A stretch of 64,000 bases of DNA from Acheta domesticus (Eukaryota; Arthropoda; Insecta; Orthoptera; Gryllidae): the NCBI GenBank assembly GCA_031308135.1, contig JAHLJT010008756.1:100714510-100778509 (forward strand), given 5' to 3'. Positions 35,310 to 45,734 of the stretch are shown here, piece by piece. The notes under the pieces were generated by a model, which made no database searches, was not told the DNA's origin, and saw nothing but the letters and a program-made list of their open reading frames with translations. A program made the position numbers and the translations under genes. Each line of letters begins with the position of its first letter. Position 1 is the first letter of the stretch.

Positions 35310-35390
35310 AGATCATCGCCACTTCACGAGTTAAAAACATGCACTACATTTATGGGTCTAAAAATCTTAGCAGTTGACGCATCCGGAATC
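35310..35390 (+). mobile_element. R2 SINE terminal fragment, inverted
   Basis: The reverse complement contains CGTCAACTGCTAAGATTTTT and GTAGTGCATGTTTTT, matching the R2 left end in the opposite orientation. Confidence 0.45.
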
Positions 35391-35499
35391 ACTAATCGAT
35401 CAATCAAGGGCATCCGCACGTGCATAAGCACGGGTTCAGTTTCCGAGGGTGAAACAACGGAGGTGTGCCCGCGGGTGCGAACTAGTGCGCATGTGGGAA

Positions 35500-36450
35500 G
35501 GTAAGTGGCAGAAAGAAGACCCGGCAGGGCGATGGCCGTGTCTTCGCTCCTTGAAGGGGCCGGGTCACTCCGAATGGTCGTTAAATAACTCCGCGAGGAA
35601 ACCTGCCCCAGTGAACGCGTAGGCAAATACTTCCACTGAGACGGACTACAAGGCTGTGGACAAACCAAGGTGGCGAAGAAGACGACCCCTCCAGTGGAAG
35701 TGCAAGTCCAACGATTCGAAACGACTCCGGACGTGAGAAGGCACCCCTCGTGGAGTTGGACGTCTTGCGTCTCCTATTGATACGGCAATATCTGCACATT
35801 AACTTTGACGTTACGAGAAGTCGATGCGGAGCCTCCTCCATGCCGCCTCTTGCCTCTTCTTTTTGCGCCGGTGCTGGCAGCTGCGGAAGTACGTAGATTC
35901 CCCTAGCATGTCGTGGGGAAACAGCAAACGCAGCCACGTTGGCAGCCACTTCCTCCCCTCAGGTCATTGTGGAAGAAGGGTCGGTCTCGGTTCCGAGCGC
36001 AAATGGGGAAACGCACGGCGCTCTGGCCGTGCGACTGGCAACAGCGACGACGGGCAGAACGTCGAGCGGAATGGTGCTGGGGAAGGCAACGGTTCGACCT
36101 GAAAAGGCGATGGCCAGACTCCCCCGCCACGAAGGGGCCGGGCAAAAACGGGAGTCAAAAACGGGGGTCCTTCCAACACCTCCGTCTCCGGTAAGGCTAC
36201 AAAACCAATGGACGGCGAGTCCGCGTGGCGGCCTTGTGCAGACCCTGCGGAGGATCCGGGCGGCAAAGGTAGGGGTAGACCTTCGGCTGCTGGCAAGGCA
36301 CCGAGGACGTCACGCGTCCCCAAATCTAAGGGCCCAGGACCTCGGCCTGTGGACGTGGTGTCCCCGGCGGAGGAAATGTAGTTTAAGTTACCTGTTCATT
36401 CAACTACGTTGCGTCCTGGACTTGACGTTAGCGATCCGTAAGTAAAGCGA
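35500..36450 (+). other. GC-rich ORF island of unknown nature
   Basis: A 950-bp GC-rich block carries overlapping open frames on both strands. The longest plus-strand frame (35939-36445, 168 codons) includes SVSVPSANGETHGALAVRLA; another frame ends GKGRGRPSAAGKAPRTS and PRPVDVVSPAEEM before a stop near 36380. No domain is recognisable. Low complexity rich in Ala, Arg, Pro and Ser could be a retroelement ORF1, an exon or non-coding CpG-rich DNA. A GGTAAGG donor-like site lies at 36191. Confidence 0.3.
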
Positions 36451-36630
36451 TTTTTTCCGCCTGAACTCTCGGGATTTGCGGGCTATATTGCCATGGAAAC
36501 AGCGGAGCGACTCCCTCGGGGGCCCTGGAGGTTTCAGCCGCGGAAGTGCAATCCATCAGGCTAGCAGGATGCAAGGGCGCCAAAAACTAGAAGAGTGCAG
36601 GAATGCTTCCCGCTGCTATTAGAAGATGCG

Positions 36631-37110
36631 TATTACTCGTTCACTTTACATTTGCAGACGGAGCACTGTGATCTGTTTACATGAGGTCACCGCCGAATGA
36701 ATGAGAAACGCGCGTCTGCAGTATATACTGACCGTTTAATATGATATAGATGGCGGTGAGCAGCACACAGAACCCCGGCGGGGCAAGAACATAAACATTA
36801 AGCAGTAGATAAGGGCAAATAAGAAATAAAAATATTGTACGTGAATGTTGTGAATATCGTGTGATGTGATCTATTTTATTGTATATTATCTTAATCATTT
36901 AAGAGCGCGACTCCAGCTCACTGCCAGAAAGGCATAATTCGTCAGCTGTGTCCGTAGAGCTTGTGCTACCTTCGGAGACAGTTTATTGGTCAGATGCTGA
37001 TTGACATCGGGGCCTTTCGTGTATTCTCGGTTGTGTGTTCGGGCCTTCACTCTCAAAACAACATTAGTTCCTAATTCTGCCGTCTGCAAATGTAAAGTGA
37101 ACGAGTAATA
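36631..37110. mobile_element. 480-bp MITE with perfect 30-bp terminal inverted repeats
   Basis: Left end TATTACTCGTTCACTTTACA... (36631-36660) is the exact reverse complement of 37081-37110. If the outer TA is the target duplication, the element proper starts TTACTCG. The interior has no transposase. Perfect ends imply recent activity or origin; the superfamily is unassigned (Tc1/mariner is possible from the TA). Confidence 0.75.
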
Positions 37111-37179
37111 AATGCTCATGATTTTTCGGTGACTTTTCCATAATCTTCTATCTGCAAATTACTTTACTCATCACATGAT

Positions 37180-37560
37180 TGCAGACTATCTATCAATTCT
37201 AAGAAATTACTTTTATTTCCGTGGCTTTCTCTTGGTCACAAAGCTGCGCAATGCTTCTTTAGGTTGAACGTTTTAACATACTGCAGTTCTTTCGAACACC
37301 CTAAAAACTTTACCATTGTTCCAGTGTCCACAAAAATATCTTCTCAAATAGGAAAAAATTTAACGGGCATAGATGTCTCACATTCATGTTGCCTGAATCT
37401 CCGGCAATGGCCCACCGCCAGGCATTTCCCATCGGCGAACCATAGTCTACCGATAACACCCTTCCCCTTTGCTCGTACTGCTTCTCTGAGCGCCTTATCT
37501 CGGAGAAAGCAGCTCCGACGTCATTTCTTGTCCAGTTGGCAAACGCTACTCTAGATAGAG
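37180..37560 (-). pseudogene. Possible retroelement gag-protease relic
   Basis: On the minus strand one frame shows KCLAVGHCRRFRQHEC, reminiscent of a damaged CCHC knuckle. About 40 residues later another frame reads IFVDTGTMVKFLGCSKEL, which has the DTG signature of retropepsins. The order (knuckle then protease) is correct for LTR elements, but frames are broken and the match is short. Confidence 0.3.
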
Positions 37561-37904
37561 CAAGAAAATAATATGCGGTTTTTGTACAAACAATCGATAA
37601 CGTATTGCGATGTTTGCACGGAAATGGTGAATTGTGAAATGGGTAGAGATTTGAGTTTCAATAAATTGAACTCACGTCTATGAGTTTGTGTTTTACATGT
37701 TCCCGTTACGTTGCACAGGCAGTTACGTCAGATGACAACGCCGGTACCAGGACTAACATCCCCTTTCCCTTTCTCCTTGTGGGACATTATAAAAAGTATA
37801 AGTTGAATCTGCCCTCAATCGCTTGAAGAGACGATTATGATCACGCTATGTGCAACGAACAGCTATCGTTCCTTTGATCATGACGTTCGTGGAGAATGCA
37901 CTGT

Positions 37905-39420
37905 GCGTATTGTAACCTAACTATTGTGCCGGCTAACTCAGTACCTGGAAGATAGCTCCACTTACTATAATGGAATGGACGTGGCAAAGGTGCATTCTTG
38001 ATAAAAAATACAAATCAGTACTACTTGAATACAATTTTTAATTCTGAATTAAAAAAGAGAGGAAAAAATGGGTAAGTGAGAGAAGAATATACTTGAGCTC
38101 ATTGACTTAACAGGAAATTGTATATGCACTTAAAATCTAACATAGTAAAACAAGCCAGAGCGCGGCTTCGCATTTAATAGAATTTGTGAAGTCCCAAAGT
38201 TATTTCCTATTGAATTTTGGAAGCTTTAGGAGCCTGAGCACGAGCGGCAGCTCGTGATAATGCACGTCACCCCTTCTGTCTTGAGCGCGTCTTCTTCCAA
38301 AGGGCGGTGACTGAAGCGCGCCGTTTCGCGTCCCCCAGATCGTCTGTCGGTTGGCCGCGGCGGGGGGCGAGCCAGACTTCTTCAGGTGGGTGGGGGCGGA
38401 TGCCCCGAAATGAAGAGTCACGGGGCGATTGCGTCTCTAGCGGGCGTCCGTTTGCGGAGCCCCCAAACTCGTAACGCCACGATCTTTACGTACGTGTCCA
38501 GTATCGAGGCAGGTCGCGTCAGCACTCGTTTTTAATCATTATTTTCCCACAGAGGGTCCTGGCAAAATCACGAGGATTTCGGACTCACTCGGACGCGACT
38601 GCTACGCCTGGCGGTCCGCCTGTCTCTCTGTCTTCCGAAATCTTCTTAAGTTTCTCCTCCTGCCTGCGTTCAAAAATCCTTTCTCTGTTTTTGGTAACAC
38701 GTAATGTGATTGGCCGAAACCTAGTGCGCCTACATTTAATTTAGCCCAATAGCAGCCTCGTATTCCAAGCAGAAATTCCCCGAACGGTCCCACCCCTTCC
38801 TAATGCACTTTTCAATAACTACGCAATGAAAACACAGCCGGAGTCCTGGAATGTTTAGGTTAGACACATTCATTTAATGGTGTCGATAAAGAGGTGGATG
38901 TTTCAACAACCAGTCATTGTATTCTAAAACGGGGTGAGGCGGCAGCACCAGGTTTGGCCCCAGACAGGCAGGTGCGAGCCGGGGTGTCAACAAACCCTTT
39001 TCTTTAACGACCCCCTTTCCCGCCCGCGACGCGGCCAGACCCCGCGCTCAAGACAGAAGGGGTGACGTGCATTATCACGAGCTGCCGCTCGTGCTCAGGC
39101 TCCTAAAGCTACCAAAATTCAATAGGAAATAACTTTGGGACTTCACAAATTCTGTTAAATGCGAAGCCGCGCTCTGGCCTGTTTCACTATGTTAGATTTT
39201 AAGTGCATATATAATTTCCTCTGAAGTCAATGAGCTCAAGTAAAATCTCTCACTAACCCATTTTTCCGCTCTTTTTTAATTCAAAATTAAAATTTGTATT
39301 CAAGTAGTACTGATTTGTTTTTTTATCAAGACTGCACCACCTTTGCCACGTCTATTCCATTATAGTAAGTGGAGGTATTTCCAGGTACTGAGTTAGCCGG
39401 CCCCATAGTTACGTTACAAT
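37905..39420. mobile_element. Foldback element with about 375-bp inverted arms
   Basis: 37910-38285 and 39045-39420 are inverted copies. Shared blocks include GCCGGCTAACTCAGTACCTGG, AAATCAGTACTACTTGAATAC and GAGCACGAGCGGCAGCTCGTG. About 760 bp of GC-rich unique sequence (38286-39044) lies between the arms with no recognisable transposase. Long arms with a non-coding core fit a foldback or large non-autonomous DNA transposon. A target duplication was not identified. Confidence 0.8.
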
Positions 39421-40489
39421 ATGCCAAGCACTGTCTTGCTATGGTGCCATGTTTGCCTGTGCCGTGGTGATGAGAGGCTAATTTGTATTTCCTTAGACTT
39501 GTAACGTCACATATCACGCACATCTCCATAATCTCTCTCAAATTACTACCGCCTTCCTTAAGCCATCACATACGTCATTCCCTATGCCGTCTACGTCACA
39601 CTCCTACGTTACCACAAGTTTCCATCTTATTAGACCGGATACATTGTTTTCGTTCCGCTGTATATACACTACTGACGACATTATCCATAACCCACTGGAG
39701 TCGAACAAGGCGTTCTATTGCAGCCACCCTCCGTAAACTTTGACATTCATGCACCGCCAGAAAAACATTTTTTAGTATGTTTCCTTATTCACATTAGTTA
39801 TTTGCCTTTTAAGTTTTCCATCTATCGCGCGCACCCAACCTTCACCACCGTTTCATTACCCTACTAATTGCACCATTCGAAATACTATGGTCAGCAGGAG
39901 ACCCTATACGCTGCAAAGTCTACCTACATCTAACGGGGATCAAACCCAGCTTACAGAGAAATGCTGACGCCACTTACTCGTAGACGCAAGAGACCTGCCA
40001 CCCACAGGTCTAACAACCAATTTATTGAGTAAGTTACAGGCAGAGAGCGGAAAGTATGGGAAGTCCGCTGTAGCCATTCTCGCAGTTTTCGCCTTATACG
40101 ATGCAGCAACTCTGGGCACTGGACGTCCCCGCGCATGGTAACCCCACTCCTTTGCAAAACTCCGGGCATCACAGAAAATCACCCCCCATTCGCATGTTTT
40201 TTGTTACTCTTTTAAATTGTATTTATTAGTGGTGATGCTCAAACCCTTAAACCTGTTCTTCCTCCATTTTCTGACACATTCTCTCTTTCCATTTCCATCT
40301 GTTCAGCACAACCACCATATTCAATGCAATTTTTCCTGCGGAAGATATCTCGAGCCTACTACGATCACCTACACGGCTCAGCACGCAACAGCAGCAACGC
40401 ACTGGCCCCCGCACTGACGTAACCAGCCGGGGAGACAGGCAGTGGCTCGGTTCCGCTGAGGCAGCCAACGCGACGCGCTGCGGAAGAGT

Positions 40490-41560
40490 GTAATTAGCAC
40501 TATCCGTTACAAAAGTTTCAAGAAACAATTTGCAGCCATATATGAGAAAATGGCGTTTGAGCGTTTCTAAAAATGCGGAATTTTGAGCTAGTTTTCACAG
40601 AAAACGGTTGTGTTTTCGAGAAACTTTACTTAGCATTATTTAAAGCTCATGTACTCCTTAATATAATAATGTCAACAAATCAAGGCTAATGTAAATATTA
40701 ACGACGTGAGAGACAAGTCAAAAAAATTACATTTTTGTAATTTTTGAAAAAACAAAAGAACAGAGCAATATGGCGTTTTTGTCATCCAATAAAATATATT
40801 AGGTACTATACCTACCAAAAGTTTTAAGAAAAAAAAATGTGGAACAGTTTTTGGGAAAATCTTGTTTTTGTAATTTTTTGTTTCATGTTTATGTAATTAT
40901 TTAAAATTGCATATATTGTACGCAATATTGCCCGAAAACTACTAAACTTCTCAAAACTATATATATGACCTTAATGAAAGAACTTACTTTGGACAACAAA
41001 TTTTATTTAAAAGAAAAATATCTTCAATTTTGTAGTTCCAGAAAGACGCCGAAAAAATTTAAACTTTTGCAATTTTCGAAAATTCAGAGTCAATTCGTGA
41101 AAATCTGACATATGCCACCTTAATAAGTATATTTAAAATTTGGAGCCGTTTTTGGTAAAATCTCGGAAAATGTCCGGAGGGCAACATGTAAAGTACCCCC
41201 ACATTTTACACAATCTTTTTCAAAATCTCAAAGCTTCGACTAAAACCAGATCGACCAGGCAATATCCATTTTGGAAGAAATCAACACGTATGGTTTAGGC
41301 GCTAGCAGTGTTCACAGACGGACGGACGGACGTTTTCCTTTCAATTGTTTTTTCAGTATCAATAACCCACAAAACACGGTTTCTGGCTACACCACGTGTA
41401 AGGGGATTCTTTTTTCTTAATTTAGCAACTGGTTTTATCCACTTTTTCGTTATTACGGCCCAGCAATGAATTTTTTTCCGCCGAAAATTCACCATTTTTT
41501 CGCGCATTACATAACTTTCCCCGTACTCCGTGTATGCGTACGTATACGGGAAAGTAAAAA
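40490..41560 (-). repeat. R1 dispersed repeat, long copy
   Basis: Contains in order the GTAATTAGCACTATCCGTTAC module, GACGTGAGAGACAAGTC, GGCGCTAGCAGTGTTCACAG, GACGGACGGACG, AGCAACTGGTTTTATCCACT, and the terminal TAACTTTCCCCGTACTCCG...ACGGGAAAGTAAAAAG hairpin. A short fragment with the same junction is at 42055-42240. Confidence 0.8.
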
Positions 41561-42054
41561 GAATGAGGTGCTCAGACACTGCCTTTGAAATCCCATCGAC
41601 TTTTTTCAGGCTTGAGAAAAACGTTCCTATGTGGGCAAGTATCTTTTTCTGAGGGAAAACTAGAAAAATTTCAATTTTCAGATGTGATTGCCAACTACAC
41701 TTCCTTTATCGGCGATACGTTTTTGTTTTCGAAATACTGAAGAACGAGTAGCGGAGAAAAGTGCAATTTTAAAAGAAAAGGCCCGTTAAATATTGTCTTT
41801 TACAAATTAACTTTATTTCTGTTTACAATTTGTAAAGAAATGGAAGGGGTTGCATTGCAATTGCACATAATTTGAACAAATTTAAATGATGTATGTAAAT
41901 TTATTAAGAAGCATTTCTAATAATTACATGGAATCAGAAAGATATATTTTTAATTGAAAGTAAAAATCATTTAGGCAGCAGCCCAATATTGTGGCACTTG
42001 ATCTAGTATGGTAAAGTCAAATGTAGGGCAATGAAAACATTAAAAGTAGCGCAT

Positions 42055-42240
42055 TCCTTTTACTTTCCCGTATACATTCGTATATACGGAGTAATATACG
42101 TAGTACAGGGAAAGTTATGTAATGTTGCGGACAATCGATTTCGATATTTCAAAGGAAATACACATTTTGGGGTACCCTGACACCGAAAAATTGTTTTTTT
42201 CAAAACAAGGTTTTCTCAAAAACAGCTCCAAAGTTTTGGA
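42055..42240 (+). repeat. R1 terminal fragment
   Basis: TACTTTCCCGTATACATTCG...AGTACAGGGAAAGTTATGTA hairpin junction followed by a short R1 piece. Confidence 0.7.
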
Positions 42241-42493
42241 ATGAAAAGCGAGTGGTAGAGTCGGTAGCGAACACGGAGTGGGGTTTTCCAGGAGAAAAAA
42301 CTACATGATTAAATAAACTGCCTTCTGTACAGTACTTTAAATATGAAATTCGTATTATTGTTATAAAAATATTTATTTGAAAGACTTGTTTGTTACATTT
42401 ACATCACACAAATCTCACTACCAAACCTTTTTTCTAAAAACATAGTATAAAACATTTCCATAAGTATAGATATATTTAAAAAAATAATTTATA

Positions 42494-43805
42494 CCAGGGG
42501 TGTTCGAATGAAAAGATACGAAACGTCTTAACACCCAAACCCGTTGAAATTTGAGTATGTCGCTTTGGAATAACGTAGTGTGACATCTAGAGACGCAAAT
42601 GTAGTCCCTAGAGTCCGGCCTGGTTGTGCGCATGCGCAAGCGCTCGCACAATGACGCAGGCAATTGTGTTTCCGTCCAATTGACGCGGCAGTGCGTGTGA
42701 GGACATCATGGCGTTCACACTGCAATATTCAACGGATCAGGAGCAGCGAGGTGTTATCAGATTCCTGACTGGAGAAGGTGTTAAACCGGCCGATATTCAT
42801 CGCCGGATGGTGGTCGTATACGGAGGAGACTGTCCGACAAGTCAGTGAGAAAGTGGAGTACCCGTTTTCGTGAAGGCCGGGAGTGTTTGAGTGATGACCC
42901 GAGACCAGGCCAGGCAAACACGGTCATCAGGGCCGAGCTCATCGGCCAGGTGAACGACCAGGTGAGAAATGATCCGCGTGTCACAACGCGAATGTTGGAA
43001 GTGATGGTGGGGGCCAGCGTTGGAGCAGTGTGGACAATTGCGCACGACAGGTTGGGATACCGGAAGGTGTATGCGCAGTGGGTTCTGAAGCTCAGCGATC
43101 CCCCAAAGAAACTGCGTATGGGGCTAGCACTGCAACACCTGTTCCAGCATCATGAAGACCTTGCTTTCCTGGAGCGGATTGTCACCGGTGACGAGAGCTG
43201 GGGCTATCACTTCGAGCCAGAGACAATGCGGCACAGCATCCAATGGAAGCATGCGTCGTCACCTCCCTCTAAAAAATTCGTCACTCAGCAGGCAAGGTGG
43301 TGCTCACCATCTTTTTCGACGTTCGAGGTCCGATACTCATCGAATTCCTCGAGCACGGAAAAACCATTAACAGTGACGTTACTGTGACACACTCCATGCC
43401 GCAAGTCCATCAAGAGCAAACTGCCTGGGCTGCTAATGAAGGGAGCTGCTCCAAGTTAACGCGCATCCACACGTCTCCAGGGTCACACAAAGTGTACTGG
43501 TCAAGTTCACATGGGAGCGGCTTGAGCATCCGCCCTACAGCCCGGGCATGTCGCCCTGTGACTTCCATCTGTTTTGGTCCGCTAAAAAACATCTCAACGG
43601 GTAGAGCTTCAACTCGGACGACGAACTAAAGGACACAGGAGAGGACTGGCTCTTGTCACAGCCATAGGATTTCTGGGAACAGGGAATCCTTCGGCTCGTT
43701 AAACAGTGGGACAGTTGTGCTCAGGCCTCTGGTGATCACTTTTGAATAAAGACTTCGATTATACGCACCGTGTCGTTTCGTATCTTTTCATTTGAACACC
43801 CCTCG
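42494..43805 (+). mobile_element. mariner-family element, 1312 bp, intact ends
   Basis: Terminal inverted repeats of 32 bp (42494-42525 and 43774-43805) share AGGGGTGTTC and ATGAAAAGATACGAAACG and differ at two positions. A TA lies directly outside both ends (42492-42493 and 43806-43807), the mariner target duplication. Length and DD34D-type transposase remains inside fit mariner. The leader also carries TGCGCATGCGCA at 42627-42638. Confidence 0.9.
42708..43745 (+). pseudogene. mariner transposase, inactivated
   Basis: Starts ATG with MAFTLQYSTDQEQRGVIRFL and reaches a stop near 42838. After a frame change it continues RKWSTRFREGRECLSDDPRP, then IVTGDESWGYHFEPE with the first catalytic Asp. 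A further frame change gives VLTIFFDVRG (second Asp), and another gives HPPYSPGMSPCDFHLF (third Asp in the SPxDFxLF context). DD34D mariner transposases normally have about 345 residues in one frame, so this copy is dead from at least three frame changes or stops. The final TGA overlaps an AATAAA at 43745-43750. Confidence 0.85.
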
Positions 43806-43879
43806 TATTTTTTTACAAAGAAACTTTTATGAAACCAGTTGAACTTATGCAACTGATATTGCATGCAAAAATACATTTT

Positions 43880-44107
43880 ATTAATACGCCTTTTAAATTC
43901 ACCCATTAATATTAAAGATGTCTTAACGGTGTCTTGTTAAAGACACCGTTGTCTCTCACCTTTAATACTGAGGTCAGACAATGTATGTTCGTTATTATTA
44001 CGCCATTTAAAGACACCCATTAATATTAAAGATGAGACGTCTTGTTAAAGACACCGTTGCCTCTCACCTTTAATACTGAGGTCAGACAATGTATGTTCGT
44101 TATTAGT
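43880..44107. repeat. Tandem duplication, about 114-bp unit, two copies
   Basis: Both units read CACCCATTAATATTAAAGATG, then CTTGTTAAAGACACCGTTG, then TTTAATACTGAGGTCAGACA and ATGTATGTTCGTTATTA. Unit 1 has a perfect hairpin ACGGTGTCTT-GTT-AAAGACACCGT, of which unit 2 has lost the left arm. Confidence 0.85.
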
Positions 44108-44367
44108 TTTTTACCAAGAGTAATTAAATTAACATCCGTTATTACTTGTTCCAACATAAAACAGAAAGTGAATCAAGAACATAGTGTACAATTCACAGAA
44201 AAACTCACTTTTAAAGGTAAACTACCACACCATTTTAAAAATACCACCGATTGTGAATAATTATAAAACACTAAAACAAGAAGCTCAAGCTGACATCTAC
44301 CAAATAGTGCAGATATTTTGCGCTTGATCGAGTTTAGTGTAGAAATATTGAGTAACTCGGCTCACTC

Positions 44368-44587
44368 TATACTGCGGTTTTTCAATAGCTGCCTCTCAAG
44401 GCCCGTCTTCACGGCATTTCACGTCTTTCTCGGTCGTGCAGCTACATGTATGATCAAGCTGTCGCGATGTGATTGCGTCACTACCGTCACGGCCGAGAAG
44501 TCTAGGCCGAGAAAGACGCGAAATGCCGTGATGTATTCCATCGTGAAGACGGGTCTTGAGAAGCAGATATAGAAAAATCGCAGTATA
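44368..44587. mobile_element. Palindromic MITE, copy 1 (family P)
   Basis: An almost complete inverted repeat of about 220 bp: TATACTGCG...CGCAGTATA ends, with inner arms CACGGCATTTCACGTCTTTC / GAAAGACGCGAAATGCCGTG. The inner-arm core CACGG(C/T)ATTTCGC..C(G/T)TTCTCGG is shared with 58476-58696. Confidence 0.75.
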
Positions 44588-45387
44588 ATTGCATTTACGT
44601 GAAAACATGGATATGAATACGTTCTAAAATAGAAAACGATACCTCAGTTAGTTGCACAATATAACCTCACTCATTCCACTCACACTACTGTATTTTTTTT
44701 CCTTCATGTAGCTGATATAAACAAAATATTGTGTCATGTGTTTAAATAATAGTAAATAATTCCCAAGGATGAGAAATTCGAAAATTTTCAGAGCTGCATT
44801 CGAAATTCAAATTTTCAGCAATATTGTGCTTGAAGGTAACTAACAATCAAACACTGATAATAATTGAAATCTAAAATTTGAATTTCCACTTTTTAACATC
44901 TCTTATTTATTTCTCCAATTCTTCGACTATTCGGGTCAGTGGGTTATTAAATGGTGAGGTTTACTGAGTAATTAAAAACTTAAACTATATTGGACGTTAA
45001 ATATAATAAAATGAAGTAAGGAAACAGATGATTGCATGCTTCACTCCTCGATTATTGAGGTTATTGGGAACGAAACTTCCCTGGAATATAATATTTAAAA
45101 ATTCACATAAAACCGTAAAAAACACTTACTAAATCGTAGATATCAAGTGACAAAAGATTGTAGTATAAAAATGACATGACATGAAACATGTCATGACATG
45201 ATAGTAATCTTATCTACAAATTTTCAAAGTTTGTTTGATTTTTAAAAAATGTGTAAGAAATTGTGTCAGTAAATAGAAACTTAAAAATGATATAAGAAAC
45301 ATACTGATGTTTGTTATTGACGTTTTTATTACGCTAAGGATGACGGTTTTTTGCGATTTATAAAAAAAACCAACAAATGTTATTCAA

Positions 45388-45729
45388 CTCGTGGCTCAGA
45401 ACGAAAGTTGCTAGCCTTTCTCCAAGAATTTCCGTGTTCGATTCCCGGACAATCTCATGTGTAATTTGTTCCTACAAAACGAGCTTGACTATTTCGCAGA
45501 GGCTAGTCCAACCCCTAAAATATGCTAAACCCTACCACCAGTCTAATTCCTTCCCAATCCTTGCCGCTGGGTAGTGACGCAGGAGCGCGTGTAAAGAGCG
45601 CGTACGCGGAAATGCTACCTGGTGGTCCTCGTGACAACCGTCTACTCTCAGATACCTTAACGTTAAAATCAATAATGTGGTCGCTAATAACCTCGGAGTT
45701 AATGCGGCCTTAAATAAATTAATAGAAAA
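45388..45729 (+). mobile_element. tRNA-derived SINE
   Basis: An A box-like GTGGCTCAGAACG (45391-45403) and a B box GTTCGATTCCCGG (45436-45448) lie 45 bases apart, as in tRNA-derived pol III promoters. A non-tRNA body then runs to an A-rich end (TTAAATAAATTAATAGAAAAA). The acceptor stem does not pair, which rules out a functional tRNA gene. Target duplications were not identified. Confidence 0.55.
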
Positions 45730-45734
45730 ACAGT

